The position numbers and the translations under genes were made by a program. A stretch of DNA of 64,000 bases from assembly GCA_029204225.1 (NCBI GenBank), contig CM055096.1:1185001-1249000 (forward strand), read 5' to 3'. This DNA comes from Diphasiastrum complanatum (taxonomy: Eukaryota; Streptophyta; Lycopodiopsida; Lycopodiales; Lycopodiaceae). Below the pieces are notes generated by a model. That model ran no database searches. It saw only the letters and a list, made by a program, of their open reading frames with translations, and was not told the origin of the DNA. Below are positions 52,959 through 63,638 of the stretch, piece after piece. The first letter of the stretch is position 1. Each line of letters starts with the position of its first letter.

Positions 52959-54879
52959 TTGAAAACGCCATCAAAAATGGCCAAAACCATAAAGCAATTG
53001 ATGTTGACTCTCTAAGTATGGACTTTCTAAAACCTATCGCCCATATTGTTGCTCCATACATCTCCTACGTTTTTAACCAATCTGTTATTTTTGGCCTTCC
53101 CACACCTTGGTGTACTAACATTTTGCACCCTATACTTAAGGCTGGTGATCCTCTGAATGTAGACAACTATCGTACTATTATGATCAGCCACACTATGGCT
53201 AAGCTCTATGGTTCGGTTATGCAATCTATCATTAGCGCTCATGCAGAGACAAAGGAGTTATATGCTATGGGACAGGCAGGTTTTAGAGCAGGCTACTCCA
53301 TCGCAGACCATATATTCATACTGAGATGTATCATTGAGGCAGCAAAGTTCAGGAAACAGAGAGTCTATTGTTGTTTTGTGGACTTCCGCAAAGCATTTGA
53401 TTCGATTCTGCGACACTTGCTGCTCCAACATCTAGCATCCCTTGGTTTCTCACAGGAGATCATTGTTGCTATCATCACATTACATGAGAGAGTTTTGGCC
53501 AGATTTTGTGATGGAGATGGATGGTCTTCATATATTCATAGTACGGTCGGAGTAAAGCAGGGATGTCCTTTATCACCCACCCTTTTTGCTTTATACATTG
53601 ACGACCTTGAGCTTATTATTGGGGGATGGCTGTCCTTTAGCAGATATTGTTATCCCTATCCTTCTTTATGCAGATGATGTGGTTTTACTCTAGTTCAGCT
53701 ACAGGACTTCAACGACATCTGGATGCCTTGTATACTTTCTGTCATATATGGGGGCTAATGGTGAACATTGGAAAGACTGAGGTTATGGTGTGTTTAACAC
53801 CAACAGGCAGCATATGAGAGACACTATTTTCTATTTTGATGGACAGCCTCTAGAGATAGTAGCGTCTTACACATACCTGGGTGTTCTCTTTTCTGGCCCA
53901 TTGCTTTCGTTTAGACCAACTGCATTGGCTAGGCTCCGCAAGGGGAGCTCTACTCTTGTTCAGATGGAGAGGTTTTCCTCTACTTATTATGTGCACGATC
54001 CAGACACACGATGTCGCCTCTTTTCTTCGATTGTTTCTCCAGTGGCACTGTACTCAGCAGAGACATGGTGCCCAGGCTTATCTAGAGATACTTGGAGTGA
54101 TATCTCGCGTTTACAGATTCACATGCTAGCCGGATGATTCAGGCCAAACAGTCCTTTCCTCATGAGATTATTGTGGCGGAGTTTGCTTCTCCTCCACTGA
54201 TTGTCGAGGCTATTTTCAGGATTATCACATTCATTCACAGAATCTCAGAGCTTGATTCCTCTAGATACGTGGTAGCGGCTTTTACATCCTCTCGCACTTT
54301 GGCTGGGCAGCGGGCTAAGTCTTCATGGTTTCAATATGCTTCGGACTTTCTACATAGCTGGGGATTATCTATGTCTGACCTCCCCAATGGGACTCACGCG
54401 TTCATTCGCAGACGGATCTACAGAGCATACATACATACTATTTGGTCTCACCTTGATCCTTCACAGGTTAAGCTTCAGTTCTACCGCATTCACTTTCTTC
54501 ACTTGGATGCTTCAGGGCTTCCCGTTAGACCGAGTTATCTCTCTCAGCCGTTGTCTTTTGGCCTGCGCTACCGCATCGGTCAGCTTCGGGTCTCATCAGC
54601 TCGCTATTGAGACTAGCAGATACGCAGACATGCCACGACCATTACGGATCCGTCGGTGCTGTACATTACAGGAGGTTGAGGATGAGTTTTACTTCCTTCT
54701 TTGCCTATTCCGATGCGAGATGTGTTGGTTTACTTTTGCGAGAGTTGTTCTCCTTGAGATCTTCACTTATTCCAGATGATCAGGATGTTGACCACATCCA
54801 GCCACATATTACACTTTTCTTTCAAAAAAGAGTTAGGGAGGATACTTCTGATAGTGAGATTGACATTCCAGCTCGCTGA
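52955..54879 (+). pseudogene. LINE-B ORF2: RT and C-terminal region (frameshifted)
   Basis: RT 52955-53700: HPILKAGDPLNVDNYRTIMI, MGQAGFRAGYSIADHIFILR, YCCFVDFRKAFDS, VGVKQGCPLSPTLFALYIDD; after a frameshift near 53640 the catalytic LLYADDVV is read in another frame. Then SYTYLGVLFSGPLLSFRPTA (53860), RMIQAKQSFPHEIIVAEFAS (54130) and, after shifts near 54130 and 54600, the C-terminal part. The Cys/His motif is changed here (RCCTLQEVEDEFYFLLCLF). Four frames are needed to read the protein. Confidence 0.85.
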
Positions 54880-55149
54880 CAGAAGCTCGAGCATCTTCCT
54901 CGACCATCCAGAGTTCGTCATCAGAGGCCACCGTGTGCCTCACACCAGATCACACAGTTTTTCTCTTTTAGTTAGGGAGTTGTACTTCTCCGCGTAGCTG
55001 GTGGCTAAGCTACTGCTTTTGTACCCTCACCGTAGCTGGAGGTTAAGCTTTGGTTTTATTTCCAGTTTATTCTATTTTTAGCTTTAGCTGATAGAAATAA
55101 GTCCAACATGGACAATGCTCCTTTCTGTTGTACTTTTTCTTTGTCTTAT

Positions 55150-55163
55150 GTGCCCAAGGGCAC
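55150..55163 (+). ncRNA. LINE 3'-terminal stem-loop (copy 11)
   Basis: GTGCCC, loop AA (or GTGCC, loop CAAG), GGGCAC, then CCGAAAGACATTAATATATT. Confidence 0.7.
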
Positions 55164-55184
55164 CCGAAAGACATTAATATATTC

Positions 55185-55187
<3 letters not shown>

Positions 55188-55274
<87 letters not shown>
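55188..55274. repeat. (CT)n tract joining LINE-B to the next LINE
   Basis: About 87 bp of CT repeat directly followed by the 5' end of another LINE (CCCCCCCGCCATGCCTCC). Confidence 0.95.
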
Positions 55275-55275
<1 letters not shown>

Positions 55276-56605
55276 CCCCCCGCCATGCCTCCCCGCCGGG
55301 AGCCGCCCCCCTCGTTCTACTGCCACCTCACCCCCCAACTCACTCCCCCTCGCTGCCACCTCACTCCCCCCCCCCCCCCCCCCCCCCCCGGCTGCTGACT
55401 CTGCTCATCCCACCCCCTCGTTGATGTTGCTGACCCCCCCCCGTTACTGCCTCATCCCATCCCCTCACTGATGCTGCTGATGATGCTGACTCACCCCACT
55501 CCCTCGCTGCTGCTGTTGATTCACCCCACACCCCCTCGCTGCTGCCTCATCCCACCCCCTCGATGCTACCTCCAAGATTGATGTGGCAGCGTTGCCTGCA
55601 CACGTGCCTGGTTCTTCTTCTATCTCTTCTTCTTTTGCCTCTTTTTCGATGAACTCCAATCCGACTGATCTGGCCATTCCTAACGGCCTCCTTCCTATTC
55701 CCATCTCCCAAGAAACTACAGCTCCTCCATCTACAACACACATCCCATACACTCCCTCGAAATCAACCGAGCTTTTCTCCTATTGGGAAGTTGACCAAAT
55801 GAAAGCAGATTTCCAGCTTTTGAAACTACTCGAAGAAAAGAACGTGTTGCAGTCCAAAGTTGCCTCATTGGAACAAGTGATCAGTACTAAGCAGGTTGTA
55901 ACCTCAGAATCGGCTACCACCATGATATAAAAATAAGATTGAACAGCATAAAGAAGAAACCCTCTCATGGGCAGCAGTATTGAAGAAAGGCACCAAGCTT
56001 AGTGCTCCCATTTCCTCAGTCATCTCAGCCACCATTTCGGAAGAGCGATCAAGGAAACAAAAGGCCCATAACATTAGGGTTCGTAGGATACCAGATACAC
56101 AGGATGCCATTGCCGAAGCTACGAGGTTTCTCGAGACCACCCTAGGACATGTGACAGATGGGTTAGACACAGCCTGGAGGTCCACCAGAGATGCAACTAC
56201 ATTGATCATTCGCTTCACATCCTTAGCCAGTCGTAGAGAGGCTTTACGATGTAAAGCCAAACTATGCACTACCATATATATGGATGATGATCTCACTTAT
56301 ATTGGCACCCCTAGTAGCTCCCAGAGCTTGGGAATTGGGGCCCCCCCAGGATTGCGGGGCCCCATCCATACCATCTTCAGATTGGGGTATGGAACTGTGA
56401 TGGCATTCACTCATCCTCTACAGCAGGCGATCTGATTGACTTTATTACTAGACGAGACCTATTGTTTTTCATGGAGACTCACGAGACTCAAGAGCGGGGA
56501 ATACCCACTTTCCCGAGATACAAATGGGATTCAGTATACAGACCTAAGACTAGATCAGCTAGTGGCCGTGGTTCTAGAGGGGTGGCTTGTCTCTACAGAG
56601 AGTAT
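55275..56605 (+). pseudogene. LINE-A 5' part: ORF1 and start of endonuclease, 3'-truncated
   Basis: ORF1 start MPPRREPPPSFYCHL at 55285 with a Pro-rich run, broken by a C24 tract. Coil at 55583-55930 (FSYWEVDQMKADFQLLKLLE, VLQSKVASLEQV). RNA-binding core 55980-56300 (SAPISSVISATISEERSRK, DGLDTAWRSTRDATTLIIRF, TTIYMDDDLTYI). Endonuclease start 56430-56605: DLIDFITRRDLLFFMETHET, RYKWDSVYRPKTRSASG, GVACLYRE. The LINE then ends abruptly at 56605. 3' truncation is not how LINEs normally insert, so later deletion or insertion is likely. Confidence 0.8.
55366..55389 (+). repeat. C24 homopolymer
   Basis: Twenty-four C inside the low-complexity 5' part of LINE ORF1. The true length may be uncertain because such runs are hard to sequence. 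Confidence 0.85.
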
Positions 56606-57140
56606 TACTCTTGCTTGGTTAATGTCAAAATGGAAAATTTAAATAAACTGGAACCATCAAAAGTCATCAATAATTTGTCTGAATTTTTTTGTCCTCATGT
56701 TCACGTCAAGATCATATCAAGAAGGTCAAAGTTAGTAAGTAACCACTAAATATTGATCGGACAACAAGGCATTCTAATTCAAAGTTGGTGAGATGAAATT
56801 CACTATTTGAAGCTATACTTCTCATGATTTTCTTCACTTCAAAATTGATGCTTATGCATGTCCAGGTCCTGGCCCTTTATTGTAGGGCAAAAAACTTGTA
56901 GGAACTCATAAAAGTTCATTAGGAATATGATAGAAACTTGCAAACATTTGTCAATGAACTTGTAGGAGCTTGTAATAAACTTGTTACTCGTAGTTAACAA
57001 CTAGCTAACAATAGACTCGTTAGATCAATCATTAGCAACCTGATTTGCTACTCCTTCCAGTCATGTTAAGGATGCTTATTGCAAATTCTCAACACTGCCA
57101 CTCAGGGAGCAATCTTCTGATGTACCTGAGTTGACGACTA
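56606..57140. other. Unassigned DNA
   Basis: AT-rich, no coding signal recognised. Direct variants of GGAACTCATAAAAG / GGAGCTTGTAATAA suggest local duplication near 56900-56990. Confidence 0.4.
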
Positions 57141-59560
57141 GTGTCCTCTCCCTCAAGGTTTGTGCGTCTTCCACAATCCAATGTTGGTTTTCAGAAAAAC
57201 AAAAATTTGGATCATTCATCACATTTCCTATTCGTTTTCCTTCACACTTTACGTTTTCCCGTTTCCATTTTCTTTGTTCGTTTTCCGTTTTGTTGTGAAA
57301 AAAAAAACGACAAAATGATGACAAATTTCTCTTTTCCTAAGTATTTCGGTTTATCCTCTACATCTTGTGGCATTGTCGAATTCACCGACTGGGTGAATAA
57401 TTTTGAGGATTATTTTTTCACTTATTCATGTTCAGATGTTATGAAAATCAAGATGGCTTCTTTGTGGTTAGATGGCCATGAGAAAGTCTGGTTTTCCATC
57501 TATCGTCACACTCATCCTACTCTCATATGGGGCATATTTTTAGAAGATCTTCTATTTGCTACCGCTCTTTCTGCGTTACCTTCTGCATGTGAGGTTAACT
57601 CTTCACATAGTCCTGAGATAGTGATAGAGTCACATAGTTCTATTGTCGAGACATATAGTCATATTGTTGCGTCATATAGTCCTATTGTCAAGTCACATAG
57701 TTCTATTGAGATTGAGTCACACATATCGATACCTGTTGAGTCTTCTTGTATAGTGAACGACTCTCAGATCAAGACGGATACACATAGCGAGCTAGAGTCA
57801 ACTCTACAGGTTGATGCTGAGTACTTGGTGTTGCTCCCTATGGTTTCCTTACGTGATTCATGCACCTATGGTTCTTACCATTGTGCATTTTCAATCCAAG
57901 GATATTTGCCAGATGGTCAGTATTACTTATCCCTAGGGTATTCATATTCTGGGATCTTTCTAGATGAGTATACAGGTATCCTTCAATCTCCTTGTGTTTC
58001 TACATATAGGCTTGTTGCAGTCGATGCCAATGGTATACACTTCATGCTATTGATTCATTTTTACCTCTTCATATTTGGCATTCCTAGTTATTACATATAG
58101 CTTGGATTTCATTTGGACCCAATGCTCATGCTACTACCTCATTTTCACCTATGGATATTGCTCTGACATTTGCTACTGATGATGCGGATCTTGTTCCTTG
58201 TTTTGCTTTTGGTATATCAGTTGAGCTTGCTATTCCTCGTTCTAGTGCATTTCTTCTTTCAGTTATTCCAGTGGCTTCAGTTGTTGCTCTTCCTGATGCT
58301 AGTTCCCTAGTTGAAATCTCCTTGCCCCTGGTATGTGGTTGCACGTTTTTTATTCTTCTATTCCTTGCTTGGTGTTTACTTTGGGATTGCACTTGCGGCT
58401 AATTCCAATGAGTCATCTGATTCTCCATCCATTTTTGTTGCATCCTATGATGGCTTGGTATGTCCATATGAGGTCCTTCTAGATGAGTATTTCGGCTACA
58501 GCTTCTCTGTTGGGGCCTCTACTGTTTCTAGATTTGCTGCTACTACTTTCATGCATCACGTCTTTTTAGATGATGTGTTGCTTTCCTAGACCTTATGGAT
58601 CTCTTGGAATGATGATCTTCTCGCGATACATGCCTTCAGGTTACCGTGTGCCATTGCTACTTCTCATTCATGGGCCTTATGGATACCTTGGGCTTGTGAT
58701 GCACATTTCTCCATTCTAGCTATCCTTTGTCAGGACGATCTTTTTATGCTTCATGTTTCCCGGCATATCACCTGGTCTTCCATGATATTGCAACGTGACT
58801 AATGTTCTACTTATGTTCCTACTCCTTGGTGCTGGTCTTCTGATGCTGCTATCCTTTCTTGGGGCACCTATATCGCTGAGTTTGCACATATGGTTGATGG
58901 TTACGTTTGTGATTGGGATCAGCATTTGTGTTTTGCAGAATACACTTATAACAGTTCGGTTAGTACCAAAATAGGTGTGTCTCCATTTCTGTTGGCTAAT
59001 GGATATTCTCCGCTGCAACCAGCTTAAATTCTTTTCTTAATAACTCTCGTGATTCTATTGTGTAGGCACAACAACATTTGGCACGAGCTCAACATCGTTA
59101 AAGGTCCTTGACTGATTGTCATAGGTCTTTTTTAGAGTTTGCTAAGGGCCAGTCTGTTTATGTTCATTTATCTTTTGCACGTCATATACTCATACAGGGT
59201 CGTTCTCTTATTGAGAAATTGTCTGCACATTACTATGGTCCTTTCCAGAGGCCTGTTACTTATCGTTTACAGTTACCTACTACTACTCATGCTTGTGGCA
59301 TTATTCATGTTAGTCTACTTCATTCTTTTTCCTAGCGAACCTTGTGCTCCTTCGTTTCCTACGGATCCTGAACGTTAACCATTTTTACCTGTTGCTATTT
59401 TGCAAGTTTGGTTGTTCACTGATTCTCTCGATCAGTATATCGATTCTCTGCTTAGATTCATTATAGTTTGGTGCTTTTGTTATTTGGCTTCTTACTGTCT
59501 GTTACCAGACTCTTTAGATAGTTCTTGATAATCAGAATCTTGGTAAAAACGTTCAGCCAG
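57141..59560 (+). mobile_element. Second RT-less element (decayed relative)
   Basis: A gag-like ORF leads directly into the anonymous region shared with 47700-48760, followed by the integrase C-terminus at 59050-59340 (SLTDCHRSFLEFAKGQSVYV, IEKLSAHYYGPF, VTYRLQLPTTTHACGIIHVS). A scrap of the integrase core survives at ~58900-59025 (WDQHLCFAEYTYNSSVSTKI, GVSPFLLANGYSPLQPA), which the first element lacks. LTRs were not identified. Confidence 0.7.
57315..58100 (+). CDS. Gag-like protein running into the anonymous region
   Basis: Start chosen at the ATG pair giving MMTNFSFPKYFGLSSTSCGI after an A-rich leader. FTDWVNNFEDYFFTYSCSDV, MKIKMASLWLDGHEKVWFS and HPTLIWGIFLEDLL follow the gag pattern (W..NFE.YF, LDG....W, FLEDL). 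Residues ~95-150 are an imperfect repeat of SHSSIVE-like units (tandem DNA repeat at 57605-57730). Then, in the same frame, PDGQYYLSLGYSYSGIFLDE and YTGILQSPCVSTYRLVAVDA match the first element. It ends at 58100 after a small deletion. Confidence 0.65.
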   Translation: MMTNFSFPKYFGLSSTSCGIVEFTDWVNNFEDYFFTYSCSDVMKIKMASLWLDGHEKVWFSIYRHTHPTLIWGIFLEDLLFATALSALPSACEVNSSHSPEIVIESHSSIVETYSHIVASYSPIVKSHSSIEIESHISIPVESSCIVNDSQIKTDTHSELESTLQVDAEYLVLLPMVSLRDSCTYGSYHCAFSIQGYLPDGQYYLSLGYSYSGIFLDEYTGILQSPCVSTYRLVAVDANGIHFMLLIHFYLFIFGIPSYYI

Positions 59561-60562
59561 GTAGTAAGATTGATTTACAAGTATAGTTTATCCTGCCTGT
59601 CAGAGGATGCACGGGTTGGTTCACTCTTGAAACCACTCACATGCATTGAAACATGCAAGTCATAGTGCTCAACAATGGATCTCCAGCATGCAACTCAGTT
59701 GAACACTCAACAGATCCTAGTTCTACTTATTGTAGAAACGATTGGAAACAGATCTTGAAATTCAGATTAACTAAAAGCATCAAACAGAAACAAGAACAAG
59801 AGAAACAAGAAATTAATTAGCAATCTCTACAAGTGCAAGGATCAAGAAACACTCATCTCTTGATCCTTGGACTTCCCAAGAACATCAAGAACTGAAATGT
59901 AAGGGAATATGCGCAGGATCTAAACCACGGTTTCAGCCTATCTAGTTTACTTGAAGGCTTGATTCTACTCTAGAACAAGAACAAGAAATCTAATCCACTC
60001 TAATCCACAATGCATGAATGAAAGAAAGCAAGAAAACTAACTAATCCACAACCACACACAAAGGGATGGAAGGGCATGATCATAAGGGAATCACTCAAGA
60101 AAGCCATCATGATCAAGGAGCTCCAAGAATGCCAAAACTTGTGGAAGATCTTCTTTATTCAAATACAAGAGTATGACAATACAAGTAAAGCTCCCTCACA
60201 AGAGAGGGGGGCTCCTAAATAAGCCAAATGAGTTGCCTAGGTGGAGCCAGTGGCAATTCCACAATTTCACAAATTACAAGTGGAATTAGTTCTTCCACTA
60301 GAGGTCACCATCAAAAGGTGACTCACTCTACTTTATTTAAGAGGGGTTTATTACAAATGCCTACACATAATAGCTCCTACATGGTCATTCCATCACTTGG
60401 GAATCACCATGAGGCTCACAAGATTTCTAATTGTTGTCCTAGCTAGTATTTCTCGGCTCTCATTTTCCTCTTCTTTCTCAGAGACCTCCTCGGTCTAAAA
60501 TGAGAGATGCTTTGGAAAAGCTTTAGTCCAGCATCTTGGGGATTCCTCAGAATCAGCCAACA
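59561..60562 (-). mobile_element. Probable 3' LTR of an unrecognised minus-strand element
   Basis: On the minus strand a polypurine tract (GATTAGGGGAGGATAA, 60578-60563) is followed by TGTTGGCTGATTCTGAGG, a plausible LTR start. It contains an AATAAAGAAG signal (~60150). The other boundary is not visible, so the end given is a guess. Confidence 0.4.
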
Positions 60563-60831
60563 TTATCCTCCCCTAATCTATTGCAGGACCCACTGCAACA
60601 CATGTCAAATGATATCGCTTTCGCTTCCACCTTGGCACTTGGAAAAGCGTAGATTCTCGCTCGCTTGCGTAAAACCAAGTGTTTATTTTCCGCAAAACTT
60701 TCGCAAAATTGAGATCTCTCAACGGCCCTTTACATTCCAGCCCGCTTGAGAACATCCTGCGTGTCTTGCTCCCCTTGTCACTTCACGGACTGTTTTCTCG
60801 TACTCATTTTCTTTCCCAGGGCTTCAAATAC

Positions 60832-62953
60832 CTAGAAATGTAATCTATTTCCAAATTGTAGTGGCCCCAGGTATTCTCGCACCTTTTGTATAAATCCAAA
60901 TTCCTGCCAGTCTTCCACCATCATCACATAATGAGAAGACATGAATGCCGCTCTATAATAGAGTCGGGCCATCATTTGGTGGTCTTCTTCTAACTGCAGG
61001 GCTACGTTGGGATTGATCTTTATAGGATCTAAACCTCGATCCCAAAAGCATTCTTGATTCATGAGAAACGCTATGGATCAGCCTCAAGTCGTCGATTGTT
61101 GAGCTCTCTAAAACCCCTAGAATTACTGGCCAGTTCACATCTTCATTTCGCGGTCGTTCCGTCGGCCATGGATATCTTCTCTTGATTGGCATATAAAAGG
61201 GGTCAACCCTTTTCCAGGATGGTGCCCTTTGATATTCTTGCAACCTCCTTCTATCCTTCAGGATCTTGTTTCTCCACTCTGGCTGTGGCTATAGGGCGGC
61301 AATGATTTCAGACCTCGTGGATTATTGGCTTTGGTTCAGGTCGTCCTTTCCGCCCCTCATGTTTCGAGGGTACTTTCTTTCGAACTTCTCGGACTATCGT
61401 GTATCGGCCATCCTGGGTCTTGGCTCGATCGGTTGGGTCACCTTTGGCTGTTGTTGAGGCTTCGCCAAATAATCATCCAGTGCCTTGGCGCCCTTATCTG
61501 CTTCTCTGGCCCTTTCACTTGTTGAGGGCTCAGCTTCACCCGGGTCGAAACCGGCAGGTCTGGTTGCCCATCCTGAGGGTCGTCGAACTCGCCAGCATCG
61601 GTGTTGATCTCAGGTAGGTCAAGTGGGTTGTGGTTCGGTGAGGATGGCATGAACGTGGTGGGTTTACCAGGTATGGGATTCTCAACAAGGTTGTAGGCAA
61701 TGCCAGGAGAGCTAAGTTGTTTTACAAACTCATCTCGTCGGGCCTTGTACTTCTTGGGAGGCCCTTGGTGCGGTCTCAATAGCCGACTTAGATGGGGATG
61801 GAGAAGTGGTGGCTGGGGAACAGGGTATGTGGGTACGAAGGTTTGGGAAAAATCAAATGAGGAAAAATGGGAAGTCTTATAGTTAGGTGGAGGGGCAGAG
61901 AAACTCCCAGAGGCAGCTTCAGTTGCCTTTCCGTCCGATCCCAGACTTCCATCCAACTGGGTGGAACCGTCATATCCAGCAGCTCCGTCATCTCCATCAT
62001 CGTCCCTTGGCTTCTGGTCAGAAATTCCTACTTTTGGGCCTTGCACGCCGTGTTCCAAAGCTAGTTCACTTTGTCCAAAACCTGTTGCAGGGCCTTCGTC
62101 ACTTCTTCCAGCTAGCTTTTGGGACTCTTGAATGACCTTTTCTTGTTTTTCCATAGCTTGTTCGAAGTTCTTCTTATCGGCCTCCCTCACTTGAATAAGC
62201 CTGAGATACTTTTCCATTCTTATTGCTTAGGCTTGAGGGGCCTGAACTTGGATATCTTCTGGCTTCACAGGAGGGGTATCAACCATCATTGCACCAGACG
62301 ATTCATCTCGAGCTTGGTCGATTTGGCTCATCCGTTGCTTAAGTTGATTTTGAGTCTCATTCAGCTCTTCGGCTTGCAGCTCCAATACTGAAATCTTCTT
62401 CTCCTCAGTCTCGTCTTCTTTTTTCTTGATTTGTGCCCACTGCTCTGCTATGATTTGTCCCTGCTGCTTGACTTTGCTTTCCAACTCTTTCTGCTGGCTC
62501 ACCAACCAGTGTACATGGTAGCTGGTCTCGAACAGGCTGAGCATGGAACGTTTGGCTACCTCTGAGAGCTCTTCGGGGTTGGAAAGAGTGGGGTATCTGT
62601 CGGGGGCATGGTGGGGTGGTGTTAGTCTAGCTCTCGCAGCTTCGGTCGGTTGCTCGTCTGCTGCGGTTTTGTCGCTTGGTTAGTTTCGTATCTATTATTT
62701 TATGTTTGTTTAACCGAGGTATTCTGGTATTTTGTGGAGGCGGTGTGGTTGCCTCTCGGATTAACTCTTCGTCAATGGCCTCGCAAACTTCGTCTGGAAG
62801 TGCTTCCCAGTGGTAGACTTTGGTTTTGGGCCTATAGGTCACTGTGTTCACTACCTTAGAGGTAAGTTGTACATGAACTAGTGGGCCTGGTGTCTTGATC
62901 TGCTTTGGGATCGATTTAGGTGCAAATCGTTTATTATCGAGATAGTTCGTCAC
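60832..62953 (-). CDS. Unrecognised minus-strand ORF cluster (gag-like region, frameshifted)
   Basis: Five minus-strand ORFs in sequence: 62953-62627 (108 codons, basic, VQLTSKVVNTVTYRPKTKVY), 62544-62227 (coiled coil: VSQQKELESKVKQQGQIIAE, ELQAEELNETQNQLKQRMSQ), 62217-61438 (259 codons, KNFEQAMEKQEKVIQESQKL then Pro/Ser/Asp-rich linker), 61243-60953 (WKRVDPFYMPIKRRYPWPTE) and 61062-60832 (MMARLYYRAAFMSSHYVMMV). Spacing and common orientation, together with the downstream polypurine tract, suggest one decayed polyprotein with coiled coils. No protease or RT motif seen. I do not recognise the family. Confidence 0.5.
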
Positions 62954-63638
62954 TCATTTCCTCATCATTCATCGAAAGAATTCCATCTTTCGAAGCATGT
63001 GCTGTAGAAACAATAGTTTCTTCAGGGCACCAAGCTATGGGAATAGGATCTATCATCATCAGGGAAATGATGGGTGTCTTGATGTCAGTAGAAGACGATA
63101 GGAGATGGGCGTTTTCTTCGATGGTCTCTATGAGGCATCTGTTGGAGTCAGCACAGTTGACCAGCTACAAAGCGGCCCAAAAAACATTTTTTATCTCTAT
63201 TTGGTAGCTGCCCAGTATCTCTTCATTTTACTACCGTTTTCAGCACGCTCTCGTTTGCAGTTGCGAGGTACTACCTACACTATTTGTAACGTCTTTTCAT
63301 TGGCATACCTGTTGTGACGACTTACGTCCTCTCCTTCAGTTCGTCCACTTGATTAGCGTCTTGCTTGGCTTAACTTTCTGCCTGTGGCTGTTGTTTTGTT
63401 ATTTCCATTTGTAGTTTGTGTTGTCCATCGCATTTTTCACATATGTCTTTCGTTATTTGTTATTAGTTTCCGTTCCATTTGCGTTTCAATTCCATAATTA
63501 TTTTTCATCGTCGATTTCGTTTCACTTTTTCTTCGTTTTCTATGCTCCATTATAAAAAATAAAAATAAAAACCACCCAAATTATTTGGATCATTGGGTTA
63601 CGTATTCTTTTCCATTACTTTTAAATTCATTTTTTATC
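62954..63638 (+). other. T-rich leader-like DNA before the third gag
   Basis: No gene. From ~63380 it is rich in TTTCCGTTTC-like words, as is 57190-57300 before the second gag ORF, which supports a shared leader type. Confidence 0.45.

Larger units (their letters stand above)
52428..55187 (+). mobile_element. LINE-B, endonuclease-deleted, GTGCC-type 3' end
   Basis: Plus-strand LINE with the ORF1 core joined to the RT part of ORF2, followed by the C-terminal region, a 3' UTR and the hairpin at 55150-55163, then GACATTAATATATTC and (CT)n. Its protein differs substantially from LINE-A, yet the 3' end architecture is the same. Confidence 0.85.
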
